Source: Verrucomicrobiota bacterium (GTDB lineage Bacteria; Verrucomicrobiota; Verrucomicrobiia; Verrucomicrobiales; Verrucomicrobiaceae). From it: DNA of 64,000 nucleotides. Each line of letters starts with the position of its first letter. Within the stretch, counting starts at the first letter, position 1. The DNA lies in the NCBI GenBank assembly GCA_025360015.1, contig JANYCZ010000055.1:58791-122790 (forward strand), read 5' to 3'. The notes below the pieces were generated by a model. The model searched no databases. It had not been told where the DNA came from and saw nothing but the letters and a program-made list of their open reading frames with translations. Both the position numbers and the translations under genes were made by a program. Shown here one piece after another: positions 7,692-16,198 of this stretch.

Positions 7692-8789
7692 TTAACGAAA
7701 CAGCTTCGGCGCAAAATCCGTGAGATAATTGCGCCACACCGGCCAGGAGTGGTCCCCCGGCGTCTCATGCCATTCATAGTTCACGCCGCTGGCCTTCAGT
7801 TTGGCGATGAGCTGGTTGTTGCGCTCAAGAAGGAAGTCCTTCTCTCCGCAGGCAATCCACAGAAGTTTCAGCTTGGCGTTGGTCCCGGCGGCGTCATCCA
7901 GCGCAGGTTTGATTTCATTTTCATCCACCGCGCCGCTGAAGGAGCCGATCCAGGCGAAGCGGTCTTGATGGGTCATGCCGATGCTCAGCGCCTGCCAGCC
8001 GCCCATGCTGAGTCCGGCGATGGCGCGTTGCTCGCGGTCCGGTGACACGCGATAATGGCTTTCGACAAGCGGGATGGCATCGGTGAACAGTTCGTTCTTG
8101 AACGCGGCGAGCGAGAGGGCGCGGCGGTCCGCCATGTCACGTGCGACCTGGCCGAGCGGATGACCGTCGATCATGAGGAGGATCATGGGCTGCGCTTTGC
8201 CGACGGCGATGAGGTTGTCGAGAATCCAGTGGGCCTTGCCATGCACCACCCAGGTTTCCTGGCGGTCGCCGGAGCCGTGCTGTAGGACAAAGAGCGGGTA
8301 GTCTTTCTGCGAGCCGGCTTCATAACCCGGCGGGGTGTAAACCCAGGCGCTGCGTTGCTTGCTGAGCGCCTTGGAGAGGTAGGTGTGCTGGTGCACGGTG
8401 CCGTGGGGCACGTCCTGAAAGTCCCAGGGATTGGGCGGTGTGCCGGGAATGTGCAGGATGCTGGAGGTGGGATTGCGCTGCGGCTTGAGTGAGGGATTGA
8501 CGGGGTCGATCATCGCTAGGCCATCGACGATGAAGCTGTACTCCCACACGCCGGCGGGCACGTGGGGCACGCTGAGACTCCACAGGCCCTCGGCGTCCTT
8601 GGTCAGCTCGGTGGGTTCTTTGTTCCACTGGCCGCGCAGGACCACGCTTTGAGATTTGGGCGCACGCAGGCGGAAGGTGACGCTATGATCGTCTTGGATG
8701 TCGGGTGAAATGACCGGCCCGCTTTTCTGCTGGGCGAGGACGGTGCAGGAGCAGGCAAAGACGAAGGCGAGGCTGAGGAGGTAGTTCAT
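7692..8789 (-). CDS. Esterase D-type alpha/beta hydrolase with N-terminal E-set domain
   Basis: The exported protein of 365 residues has the signal MNYLLSLAFVFACSCTVLAQ. Residues about 30-110 form an E-set/CBM48-like immunoglobulin fold (VTFRLRAPKSQSVVLRGQWN, GVWEYSFIVDG). The rest is an esterase-D/feruloyl-esterase-like domain with nucleophile Ser in IAGLSMGGWQ and a likely catalytic His in TPGDHSWPVWR near the C-terminus. This architecture is typical of acetyl or feruloyl esterases acting on plant or algal polysaccharides, and of enterochelin esterases. It sits 4 nt upstream of the flavin monooxygenase on the same strand. Confidence 0.88.
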   Translation of the reverse strand: MNYLLSLAFVFACSCTVLAQQKSGPVISPDIQDDHSVTFRLRAPKSQSVVLRGQWNKEPTELTKDAEGLWSLSVPHVPAGVWEYSFIVDGLAMIDPVNPSLKPQRNPTSSILHIPGTPPNPWDFQDVPHGTVHQHTYLSKALSKQRSAWVYTPPGYEAGSQKDYPLFVLQHGSGDRQETWVVHGKAHWILDNLIAVGKAQPMILLMIDGHPLGQVARDMADRRALSLAAFKNELFTDAIPLVESHYRVSPDREQRAIAGLSMGGWQALSIGMTHQDRFAWIGSFSGAVDENEIKPALDDAAGTNAKLKLLWIACGEKDFLLERNNQLIAKLKASGVNYEWHETPGDHSWPVWRNYLTDFAPKLFR

Positions 8790-8872
8790 GGTTGCGGCGA
8801 TGCTGGCATGGAGGGCGGTGGATGGGAAGAGGGAATCCAAATACCCTGCGCGCCAATAGGGCCTAATTTTTT

Positions 8873-8898
8873 TGAATACAGCCGCGTGGGCTGCGTCG
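8873..8898 (+). promoter_or_regulatory. Leader/promoter element, second copy
   Basis: TGAATA followed by a block ending GGGCTGCGTCG matches 335-360 at 21 of 26 positions without gaps. It begins 50 nt before the ATG of lipoprotein paralog 2. Confidence 0.4.
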
Positions 8899-8922
8899 AA
8901 TTCAATGTACCATCAGTTCATT

Positions 8923-9312
8923 ATGAAAACAAAACTCATCCTCCTCCTCACGGCGGCCCTCACTCTGGGCTCGCTCAGTTCCTGTGTCGCGCCCTACGGC
9001 TATGGCGGCTACGGGTACAACAATTACTACCGCCCCGGTTACTACGGCGGCGGTCTCGGCTACGGCGGCCTTTATGGCGGCTTGGGCTACGGCGGTATCT
9101 ATAACAACTACTATGGCAGACCAGGCTACGCCTACGGTCGTCCAGGCTTCACGGGCTATCGTCCCGGGGGCTACGGCGGCTATCACCCAGTGGGCTATCG
9201 CGGTGGCCTAGGCGGTGGTGGCTTTGCCCACACGGGCGGCTTCGGCGGTGGCGGCTTCAGTCACGGCGGGGGCTTTGGCGGCGGCGGCTTCCATGGAGGC
9301 GGTCATCGCTAA
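8923..9312 (+). CDS. Gly/Tyr-rich lipoprotein, paralog 2
   Basis: This 129-residue member of the same family as 373-675 starts MKTKLILLLTAALTLGSLSS followed by the lipobox Cys. The mature part carries GYGGYGYNNYYRPGYYGGG-like Gly/Tyr repeats, then FGGGGF and HGGG units, and ends in HGGGHR. The ATG at 8923 aligns exactly with the starts of the other paralogs, although the frame is open back to 8872. It has its own strong terminator. The composition resembles low-complexity envelope or adhesive proteins, and no enzymatic motif is present. The function is unknown. Confidence 0.8.
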   Translation: MKTKLILLLTAALTLGSLSSCVAPYGYGGYGYNNYYRPGYYGGGLGYGGLYGGLGYGGIYNNYYGRPGYAYGRPGFTGYRPGGYGGYHPVGYRGGLGGGGFAHTGGFGGGGFSHGGGFGGGGFHGGGHR

Positions 9313-9362
9313 GACGCTTCGGCGGACCGCTGAACCCGGCTGTCTCTGAACCTTCACCTTGC

Positions 9363-9397
9363 AGCGCCTGGGGAGCTCTCCCCAGGTGCTTTTTTTG
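9363..9397 (+). terminator. Rho-independent terminator of lipoprotein paralog 2
   Basis: An 11-bp stem, AGCGCCTGGGG (9363-9373) with CCCCAGGTGCT (9380-9390), contains one G-T wobble and is followed by a T8 tract that begins with the last base of the stem. Confidence 0.9.
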
Positions 9398-9483
9398 ATA
9401 CTTCTGCTCTCTTCAACGATCCAGGTCTCGATGATGACTCAAAACAGGCCCGATGTGTGCTGCATAGAAACCATTCAATCCTT

Positions 9484-9663
9484 ATGAAAACAAAACTTCT
9501 CGCTCTCTTGGCGGCGATCCTCACGCTGAGCTCCTTGAGTTCATGCTCCGGCTACGGCCCTCCCTATCGCAGCGGCTACGACGGCCCCCGCCGCACCAGC
9601 CTAGGTGGTTACCGTGGCGGTGGCGCAGGTGGCGGCTTTGGGGGCAACTTTGGCGGCTTTTAA
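9484..9663 (+). CDS. Gly-rich lipoprotein, paralog 3 (short)
   Basis: This 59-residue protein starts MKTKLLALLAAILTLSSLSS followed by Cys, so it is a predicted lipoprotein. The tail is short and Gly-rich (GYGPPYRSGYDGPRR, then GGGAGGGFGG). It is clearly related to the genes at 373 and 8923 in the signal region but lacks the long Gly/Tyr repeat tract. It lies 171 nt downstream of paralog 2, after that gene's terminator, so it is transcribed separately. Repeat contraction is a plausible explanation for the short length. Confidence 0.75.
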   Translation: MKTKLLALLAAILTLSSLSSCSGYGPPYRSGYDGPRRTSLGGYRGGGAGGGFGGNFGGF

Positions 9664-9688
9664 TCCCCCCACGACCAAACATCTCCGG

Positions 9689-9716
9689 GAGCTGGCGGAC
9701 CACGCCAGCTCTTGGA
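9689..9716 (+). terminator. Possible terminator of lipoprotein paralog 3
   Basis: A perfect 9-bp stem, GAGCTGGCG (9689-9697) with CGCCAGCTC (9703-9711), has a five-base loop but only a weak T-rich tail (TTGGATTCTATT). Confidence 0.5.
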
Positions 9717-9775
9717 TTCTATTTACCGCGCCCAGCGAATGATCTTTGGGCGCTCCATTACAGAAGTACCACGCG

Positions 9776-11920
9776 CTATTCCACTTCCTGCTTCGCCAAC
9801 GTATGGGCAAAGGGGCTGGTGGAGGCGAGATTGTACTGGCGGATGGCGGTGGCCCAGAAGGGCGCGAGTTCGTGATCGGCGGCGCTCCAGATGCGGTAGT
9901 GCAGATTGGTCACCGTATCGGTGTCGTGCATCAGCGCTTTCAGCTCCTGCGCATTGAGTGTCTGCGGGCCCTGCGTGATGAGGCGGTGGCTGATCTCCTT
10001 GAGGTAGGCAGATGAGACCTCGATGGTCCGGCGGCGGCGCAGCAGGCTGACGTGCAGGCCGTTCACATAGGGATCCAGGCAGACCTGCATGAGGCCGTAG
10101 TGGCGTTCCAGCTCGGGGGAGAGCGGGATGCGGTCTTTGATCTCCTTCAAATTTTGCTGCATGTTGTTCAGCACCGTCGGCGGCTCATGCTCCTCCGGCG
10201 TGAGAAAGAAGCCCAGCCGCCGCCCGCTGCGCCCGCTGGAAACCAGCGCCGCCACAAGGATGGAAATGACCAGTGAGAACAGGATCGGGCTGATCCAGAT
10301 GAGGAAGGCCTTCGAGACATACCAGCCGAGCACCCCCCAGGCGACGCCCAGCAGCGTGACGCTGAGGAAGGTGTAGAGGATCTCGCTCCAGTTGATGCCC
10401 CCATCGATCTTGCGGCGCTGGGTGACCCAGCTCACGCTTTTGCCGATGATCGTATAAACCACAAACCGCGAATGGAAGATCATGAGCACCGGAGCCATGA
10501 GCGTGAAGACCACGGTGTCCAGCAGGCTGCTGACAAACGTCAGCAGGCGCAGGCGCAGCGGCTTGAACATGCGGCCCGTGATGACTTCATCCAGCAGGAT
10601 GACCGTCTTCGGCAGGAAGATAAGCATGGCGGTGACGGCCAGGAGGATGTGCTCCGCCAAAATGGCCTGCGGCTTCACGTGCGGCGTCGGTGTCGCGGCC
10701 AGCAGGGTTGCCAGCACGAGGAAGAAGAACCACAGCAGCGAGCTGACGTAGCTGAGGATGCCGTGCAGGAAATTGATCCGGCTCATCGGGTGCCAGCCTT
10801 TGGCAAACAGCAGCCAGAGGTGCTGCATGTTGCCCTGGCACCAGCGGCGGTCGCGCTTGAGCATGTCCACCAGCGTGGGCGGGCCTTCCTCATAGCTGCC
10901 ACGGGTGGTGGGCAGCAGTCGCACGGCGTAGCCCGCTTTGCGCATGAGCGCGGCCTCCACGAAGTCGTGGCTTAGAATGTGACCGCCAAAGGGCGCATTG
11001 GCAGGCAGCGGCGGCAGCGCGCAGTGCTCGATGAACGGGGCAAGGCGCAGGATGGCGTTGTGCCCCCAGAAGTTGGCCTCGCCGCACTGCCAGTAGTCGA
11101 GCCCGGCCATGAAGGGCGGGCCGTAAAGCGCCTGGGCAAACTGCATGACACGCCCGAGCAGTGTGTCTGCGGCGATCTGCTTCGGAAACGTCTGCACGAT
11201 GCCGATGGCGGGATTTTTTTCCATGATCCGCACCAGGCTGGTGAGCAGCGCGCCGGACATGAGGCTGTCTGCATCCAGCACGACCATGTAGCGGTATCTC
11301 TTGCCCCAGCGGCGGCAGAAGTCGCTGACATTGCCGCTCTTGCGGTTGATCTGCTTGCGGCGGCGGCGGTAGAAGATGCGGCCAAAGGCCTTGAGCTGGC
11401 GGCACAGCTCCAGCCACGCAGTTTCTTCCTCGATCCACTGGCTGGCTTTGTCGGAGTCGCTCAGGATGAAAAAGTCGAAGTGCTTGGACTGGCCGGTGGC
11501 TTCAAGAGATAGATAGATGGAGCGCAGGCCTTCATACACGCGCGTCACGTCTTCATTGAACACCGGCAGGATGATGGCTGTGCTGGCGGTGATGGGCTGC
11601 TCGTAATCGTCCGCATTGAGGGAAAGCCACAGGCTGAGCGGATCCGGCTGGGGGCGGTTCATCAGCCAGACGCCGAAGAGTGCCGTCCAGAAGCCGACAT
11701 TGAGCTGGTAGTAAAGTGGGATGAAGACTAGCAGCAGCCCCCACTCGGAAATGCGCATGCCATTCTCCGAAAGGAAGATGTAGGAAAGCCACGCACCGAC
11801 GATGGTGCCGAGGCCGACGAGGGAAAAGAACGTGGCGCGGCGCGTGCGGGAGATGTGCTTGGGCGGCATCCCGGCGGTCATCGCGATGTTCGCGGGCTGG
11901 CTGGCAAGAGGGACGCTCAT
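9776..11920 (-). CDS. opgH: Glucans biosynthesis glucosyltransferase H (OpgH/MdoH)
   Basis: The protein of 714 residues is an inner-membrane GT2 family enzyme. Two N-terminal transmembrane segments flank about residues 30-95. The cytoplasmic GT2 domain follows, with the VVLDADSLMSG acidic motif and the QxxRW-type motif RDRRWCQGNMQHLW, and then several membrane segments from about residue 400 to 590. OpgH polymerises UDP-glucose into the beta-1,2-glucan backbone of osmoregulated periplasmic glucans. Its start overlaps the stop of the 192-residue gene upstream by 4 nt (11917-11920). No opgG is seen nearby, although opgGH operons are usual in Proteobacteria. Confidence 0.9.
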   Translation of the reverse strand: MSVPLASQPANIAMTAGMPPKHISRTRRATFFSLVGLGTIVGAWLSYIFLSENGMRISEWGLLLVFIPLYYQLNVGFWTALFGVWLMNRPQPDPLSLWLSLNADDYEQPITASTAIILPVFNEDVTRVYEGLRSIYLSLEATGQSKHFDFFILSDSDKASQWIEEETAWLELCRQLKAFGRIFYRRRRKQINRKSGNVSDFCRRWGKRYRYMVVLDADSLMSGALLTSLVRIMEKNPAIGIVQTFPKQIAADTLLGRVMQFAQALYGPPFMAGLDYWQCGEANFWGHNAILRLAPFIEHCALPPLPANAPFGGHILSHDFVEAALMRKAGYAVRLLPTTRGSYEEGPPTLVDMLKRDRRWCQGNMQHLWLLFAKGWHPMSRINFLHGILSYVSSLLWFFFLVLATLLAATPTPHVKPQAILAEHILLAVTAMLIFLPKTVILLDEVITGRMFKPLRLRLLTFVSSLLDTVVFTLMAPVLMIFHSRFVVYTIIGKSVSWVTQRRKIDGGINWSEILYTFLSVTLLGVAWGVLGWYVSKAFLIWISPILFSLVISILVAALVSSGRSGRRLGFFLTPEEHEPPTVLNNMQQNLKEIKDRIPLSPELERHYGLMQVCLDPYVNGLHVSLLRRRRTIEVSSAYLKEISHRLITQGPQTLNAQELKALMHDTDTVTNLHYRIWSAADHELAPFWATAIRQYNLASTSPFAHTLAKQEVE

Positions 11921-12495
11921 CCGAAAAGGGAGTAAAGGTAGCCCAGCACGCTGCCAATGATGATGACGAGCACGGAGTAGCGCAGGATGGGGTGACGGCC
12001 GAGGCGGTCAAAGGTGTCGTCCGCCACGTCGGTGAACATGCCGAGGTCGATGTCACGCGGGGTCATCTTGCTGACCTGCATGCCGGGACCGGAAGTTCGA
12101 ATGGCGGAGCGCATGGCCTCTGCCATGTCTTCAGGCATGTTCTGCTCATCGAGGAAGAACTGCGGCCAGCGCGAAGGCCCGCCCGCGAGGTGGAAGCCCA
12201 GCCGGCCCGTGGCCTCGAGCTGCGCTTCATTGAGATTGAGATCACTGTAGATGGAGCCAAGCCACTCGCGCAGCATGAAGCGCGCCTGCTCGATGGAATG
12301 CGCCGTGGGCGTGCGGGTGGGGTCCACCGCATGGGCCTTGGCCGCATTGCGCAGGGTTTCGAGAATCAGCTGCGTACGGCGGATACGATTGTGCAGCTGA
12401 TAGGAGCGGAAGTAATCGGCGAGGCGCGCATACGCCTCGTTCCATTCTTCCTCGGTGCCTGTCGCGGGGGCAAACTGAATGTTAACTGCTTCCAT
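11917..12495 (-). CDS. Unknown protein with C-terminal membrane anchor, coupled to opgH
   Basis: This protein of 192 residues is largely helical and polar (EEWNEAYARLADYFRSYQLH, then IRRTQLILETLRNAA). It ends with a single hydrophobic segment, LRYSVLVIIIGSVLGYLYSLFG, which suggests a C-tail-anchored inner-membrane protein with a cytoplasmic N-terminus. Its stop overlaps the opgH start by 4 nt, so the two are probably made together. I do not recognise a characterised family. It may be a regulator or partner of the glucosyltransferase, by position only. Confidence 0.8.
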   Translation of the reverse strand: MEAVNIQFAPATGTEEEWNEAYARLADYFRSYQLHNRIRRTQLILETLRNAAKAHAVDPTRTPTAHSIEQARFMLREWLGSIYSDLNLNEAQLEATGRLGFHLAGGPSRWPQFFLDEQNMPEDMAEAMRSAIRTSGPGMQVSKMTPRDIDLGMFTDVADDTFDRLGRHPILRYSVLVIIIGSVLGYLYSLFG

Positions 12496-12616
12496 GTAGG
12501 TTCAAATCCGAGCCGCTTGAGAATGCGCAGTTTTGATGCCGTGGAAAGCGGAGGATTGCGGATTCCGCATTTTTGATCTTGTCAGCGCCTGGCTTCTTCC
12601 GGCATGTTGGCACGTT

Positions 12617-14119
12617 ATGTCCCTGCGCCCGTTCACCCTGGCTCTGCTGAGCCTGCTGGCTGCTTCTCATGCCATGAGCGGGCCGCGCGCGTGGACCAAT
12701 GCACAAGGGAAGCAGGTGCAGGCCGAGTTTGGCGGAGTAAAGGATGGAAACATCACGCTGGTGATGCCCGGCGGCCAAACGGCCGTGGTGCTGCTCACCA
12801 GCCTCTCGGCGGAAGATCAGGCGTGGGTGCGGCAGAATGCGGCCAAGGCAGTCGTCCCCGTCAGCGCAGATCCTGCCGATGCGCAGCGCATCCCCTGGGA
12901 GAAACGTCGCATGCCCACGGAGGTGAAGGAACCGATGTTTTACATGAACATCAAGGTGGTGAAGGAAGAGCCGGGAGCGTGCATCTACGAGTCCGGACAC
13001 TTTCAGTTCAAGAGCAGCGCCAAGCTGGGTGCCATCCTGATGAAGGACGTCTGCCGCGCTTTTGAAAGCACGTATGAGTTGGTGCGCATGATGCCCTGGG
13101 GCATCGTGCCCAAGCCGGAGGAGGGGCGGACGAAGTTTCAGGCCGAGCTCTACGCCACGCGCGATCAGTACCTCGCCACCGGCGCGCCGTCGTGGTCCGG
13201 CGGTGTGTATGTGCGGAATGAGAAGGTCTTTCGCATGCCGTTCAATGAGCTGGGCATCTCCAACACCGTGGGTGCCAATGGCGCGTACTACCGCAAAGGC
13301 GAGGTGAACAACGACACCATCACGCATGAGATCACCCATCAGATGATGCACGAGTACCTGCCCTACATGCCGGTATGGCTCATCGAGGGTCTGGCGGAGT
13401 ACACTTCCAATCTGGCCTACAAAGGCGGTGTGTTCTCCGTGAGTGGCGATGGTGTGTCCTTTGCCGTGAAGCAGCCAGGCTCGCGCAACCGTGGCCTGAT
13501 GCGCGGCATGCGCTACCCTGGGGGGTGGATCGGCGTGCGGGAGCTGTGGGTTTACACCACGGACATCTCCACGCGCAACGAGATCAAAAGCTCCAATCTG
13601 GCAGATCGAAAAGCTGAGAAAGAAAGGAATCGAAAACTCGGGCTCATACCTGCGCTCAGCCCGCCGACCACGATGCAGGATCTCGCCAGCCGCTACCGCT
13701 CCTCCCACATCCTCGCGTATTTCTTCGTGCACGAAAACGGCGGCAAACACCTGATGCAGTACTTCGACGCCCTGCATGAGGAAAAGAAAAAATGGCCCGT
13801 CTTCTGGGAGCAGGTGAAGACCTACAACGAAAAGCTCAAGAACCTGCGCCCCACTTATGATGCCTACCGCAAGGCGATGCAGGAATTCATGCAGCAGCCC
13901 GGGGTCAAGGACCTTGGTGATGGCCGCTTCTCCTATCCCAAAGACCTTGCCCCGCCGGCACCTCCGCCAGACCCACCCAAAGAACCCGAACCGCCCGATG
14001 GCACCGACCCCGATGCCGTCTGCGTGAAGCACCTGAACATCCTGCTCAACGATCGCACGCTGGAGCAGCTCGATGCAGAAGTGCGGGCGATGTTTACGAA
14101 GAACGGGCTGAGTTTGTGA
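12617..14119 (+). CDS. Exported SHD1-domain metallopeptidase-like protein
   Basis: The 500-residue protein has a signal peptide (MSLRPFTLALLSLLAASHA). It is followed at residues 24-75 by an SHD1-like domain (RAWTNAQGKQVQAEFGGVK, then VVLLTSLSAEDQAWV). The central part contains HEITHQMMHEYL and, shortly after, VWLIEGLAEYTS. This is the HExxH plus downstream EGxxEY arrangement of gluzincin zinc metallopeptidases (M1/M4-like or DUF1570-like). The C-terminus is proline rich. The frame is open 28 codons upstream, but 12617 gives the clean signal peptide. It is divergent from the opgH pair, with about 120 nt between them. The substrate is unknown. Confidence 0.8.
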   Translation: MSLRPFTLALLSLLAASHAMSGPRAWTNAQGKQVQAEFGGVKDGNITLVMPGGQTAVVLLTSLSAEDQAWVRQNAAKAVVPVSADPADAQRIPWEKRRMPTEVKEPMFYMNIKVVKEEPGACIYESGHFQFKSSAKLGAILMKDVCRAFESTYELVRMMPWGIVPKPEEGRTKFQAELYATRDQYLATGAPSWSGGVYVRNEKVFRMPFNELGISNTVGANGAYYRKGEVNNDTITHEITHQMMHEYLPYMPVWLIEGLAEYTSNLAYKGGVFSVSGDGVSFAVKQPGSRNRGLMRGMRYPGGWIGVRELWVYTTDISTRNEIKSSNLADRKAEKERNRKLGLIPALSPPTTMQDLASRYRSSHILAYFFVHENGGKHLMQYFDALHEEKKKWPVFWEQVKTYNEKLKNLRPTYDAYRKAMQEFMQQPGVKDLGDGRFSYPKDLAPPAPPPDPPKEPEPPDGTDPDAVCVKHLNILLNDRTLEQLDAEVRAMFTKNGLSL

Positions 14120-14172
14120 ACGCGGCATCGGAGGGCTGTTTGACCAGGGACATGGCCAACGGTAAATGCTCC

Positions 14173-14361
14173 ATGACCGCCGCGCAGATCATGCGTGAGA
14201 TCGATTGCCTGCCTCCTGCAGAGCAGGAGAAGGTGGCGAACTATGCAAGGAAGCTGCCAAGCACGGAACTCACAGCGCGGGCGCAACGCATGGTGGACGC
14301 GACTGACCCGGCGACGGCTCAGCGTCTCAAAGCAGATCTGGTCAAAGGCTTCTATGGGTAA
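14173..14361 (+). CDS. Small antitoxin-like orphan protein
   Basis: The 62-residue product begins MTAAQIMREIDCLPPAEQEK and continues VANYARKLP. This resembles the N-terminal helix-loop of small antitoxins of type II modules, where I-L-PxxE/DxxxV spacing is common. The frame is open back to an ATG at 14116 that overlaps the upstream stop by 4 nt, so a longer 81-residue version is possible. No convincing toxin gene follows; the next 70 nt contain only short open frames before the convergent TPR gene. The function is uncertain. Confidence 0.5.
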   Translation: MTAAQIMREIDCLPPAEQEKVANYARKLPSTELTARAQRMVDATDPATAQRLKADLVKGFYG

Positions 14362-14431
14362 TGAGTGATGCCGCGCGCACTGATCGAGCATCTTGCTCGA
14401 ACGCACGCTCAAGCGGAAAATCCCTCCCCCT

Positions 14432-15076
14432 TCACTCCCACCCACGCAGCTTCACATGCACCTGCGCCACGCGGCCCATGTAGTGGTCCATGGCGTAATC
14501 CTTCGCGGCTTTGAGCATGTGGGCCTTTGCTTTCGCATCGTCGCCGGTGGCTTCGAAGTAGAGGCCGAGATATAGGTGGGCGTAGCAGTGGTGGTCACGC
14601 AGGCGTTCGCCTTCGCCCTCTTCGGCGGCTTTGAGCACGGCTTCCTCGCTGCCCTTGCCGGCGAAAAGTTCGTGTACCTCCTTCATCGGGATGCGGCTGT
14701 CGCCTTCGATGGGGATGAAGACCTTGCGCGCGGCTTCCACGCCCTCCCCTTTCGCGATGCAGAGGAAGTGCCACGCTGCGTTTTCCACGTCGTTGCCGTT
14801 CACCGTTTGATGCACTTCAAACTGTTCGCGCCCACCTTTGTAATCGCCCGCATAGTAAAGCGAAAGCCCGCGCTGCCAGAGCTGCGGCTTGGAGTCCGGC
14901 ACCAGGGCGATGAGCTGGTCAAACGCGGCCACGGATTCCTTCGGCTTGGCCGCGAAAAAGAGATCCACGCCCTGCTGAAAGAGCTCACTGGGTGTGGCCG
15001 CCTTCTTCGGCTCCTGCGCGGTGGCGGGTGAGAGCAGGCTGAGGAGCAGCAGCGGGAGAAGGAGAAGGCGTTTCAT
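14432..15076 (-). CDS. Exported TPR-like protein
   Basis: The protein has 214 residues from ATG 15076, with a clear signal peptide MKRLLLLPLLLLSLLSPATA. The mature part contains tetratricopeptide-like helices (ELFQQGVDLFFAAKPKESVA, LWQRGLSLYYAGDYKGGREQ, then CYAHLYLGLYFEATGDDAKA). TPR repeats mediate protein interactions, and no enzymatic motif is seen. An in-frame ATG at 15121 would place 15 extra residues before the signal. It lies 45 nt downstream of the polytopic membrane gene on the same strand, so they may be co-transcribed. Confidence 0.8.
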   Translation of the reverse strand: MKRLLLLPLLLLSLLSPATAQEPKKAATPSELFQQGVDLFFAAKPKESVAAFDQLIALVPDSKPQLWQRGLSLYYAGDYKGGREQFEVHQTVNGNDVENAAWHFLCIAKGEGVEAARKVFIPIEGDSRIPMKEVHELFAGKGSEEAVLKAAEEGEGERLRDHHCYAHLYLGLYFEATGDDAKAKAHMLKAAKDYAMDHYMGRVAQVHVKLRGWE

Positions 15077-15121
15077 GGGAGCTTCAAACGTGGACAGCGG
15101 GAGCCTTTGCGCAATCTTCAC

Positions 15122-16120
15122 TCACAGCCACACGAGCGGCAGCGGCAGGATCAGCGCGAGGTCTGCCAGCACGCGGTAAGAATCCGCAGAGAAGTGCCGC
15201 CGCGTGCCGTGCACCAGCGCATGCAGCACCACCACGCCCAAGGCCGCGCGTGCAAGGCCGAGCATCGCGTGCTCCTGCAGGCCCAGCCCGATGCACCCCA
15301 TAATCCCGAGCACGAAAACCAGCGTGCCCAGCACCAGCAGCGCGTGTTTGCGACCTTCCTTCAGCCCCGCCTCGCGGCAGGTGATGCCATGCAGATTGCA
15401 GGCAAAGAGCAGCGCCAGCAGCACGCACTCCAGCACCGGCTCGGCAATCGTTTCCGGCATGGCGAGAAAGCGGGTGCTGGTGGTGCAGCCCATGGCAAAG
15501 AGCAGCGCAGCCGTTAGCTCCTTGGGCAGCACATTACCCATGCGGATGTCCATCTGCCGCAGAAAGGAGAGGACCATCACCCCCAGCACCAGCAGGCTCA
15601 GCGTGAGCTTTGACCCGCTGGAGAGAGGCATGTGGGAGATGAGCATAATGCCGCCCAGGCCCGCGCAGGAGACAAACACATCCCGCGACACCCGGCTGCC
15701 CTGCGCGGACCAGGAGGCCAGGTACAGCGCCACCAGCAGCGCCAGGCTCACCGCCTGCCACAGCACGCCCTCAGGGATGACCCACAGCGCCATCCACGCC
15801 AGCAGCAGCAGCGCCGGTGGGATGACCCCGAGCAGCACCAGGCGACGGTGGCGGTAATAAAACGCATGGCGCACATCCAGCGCGGCGGGGTTTCTCACCC
15901 CCAGCGTGTCCAGCGTCCGGTCCAGCACATAGACAACCCAGCAGGCCAGTGCCAGGCCCGCACTCAGCAGCGGCGTGAGGCGAATGCCGTGGGCATGCGC
16001 CAGCGCCGCCTGCCACAGCACCGCCACAGCAGGGGCCTCCAGGCTCAGCACATGCGGCCACAGCCACCACAGCGGGCGGCGGGCAGGGATGGGTTCGCTG
16101 GCTGGGGGCAGATCAGTCAA
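15122..16120 (-). CDS. Polytopic membrane protein, UbiA-like
   Basis: The 332-residue protein has eight or nine hydrophobic segments. After the first two comes VVYVLDRTLDTLGVRNP, an Asp-containing loop that recalls the first D-rich motif of UbiA-type prenyltransferases. A later loop reads LRQMDIRMGNVLPKEL. UbiA enzymes use two such motifs with Mg to transfer prenyl groups, but the spacing here is not canonical. I therefore treat it as a UbiA-like membrane protein of unknown activity. It is followed 45 nt later by the TPR gene. Confidence 0.65.
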   Translation of the reverse strand: MTDLPPASEPIPARRPLWWLWPHVLSLEAPAVAVLWQAALAHAHGIRLTPLLSAGLALACWVVYVLDRTLDTLGVRNPAALDVRHAFYYRHRRLVLLGVIPPALLLLAWMALWVIPEGVLWQAVSLALLVALYLASWSAQGSRVSRDVFVSCAGLGGIMLISHMPLSSGSKLTLSLLVLGVMVLSFLRQMDIRMGNVLPKELTAALLFAMGCTTSTRFLAMPETIAEPVLECVLLALLFACNLHGITCREAGLKEGRKHALLVLGTLVFVLGIMGCIGLGLQEHAMLGLARAALGVVVLHALVHGTRRHFSADSYRVLADLALILPLPLVWL

Positions 16121-16198
16121 GACCTGCTCTTAATTCCCCACCGGCGAAAAGGGAACTCATTTGGCGATGAATTTTATCACCGCCTCGAATGGCCACGC

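Noticed and set aside
12498..12513. GGTTCAAATCC, like a tRNA T-loop
   Set aside because: The flanking bases do not pair as a T-stem and no cloverleaf can be built.
12482..14128. 548-codon open frame antisense to the metallopeptidase gene
   Set aside because: The plus-strand frame has signal peptide, SHD1-like domain and HEITH motif. The antisense frame has none.
14364..14431. Short frame beginning MPRALIEHLARTHAQ after the antitoxin-like gene, considered as a toxin remnant
   Set aside because: Too short, no PIN or RelE motif, and it runs into the convergent TPR gene.
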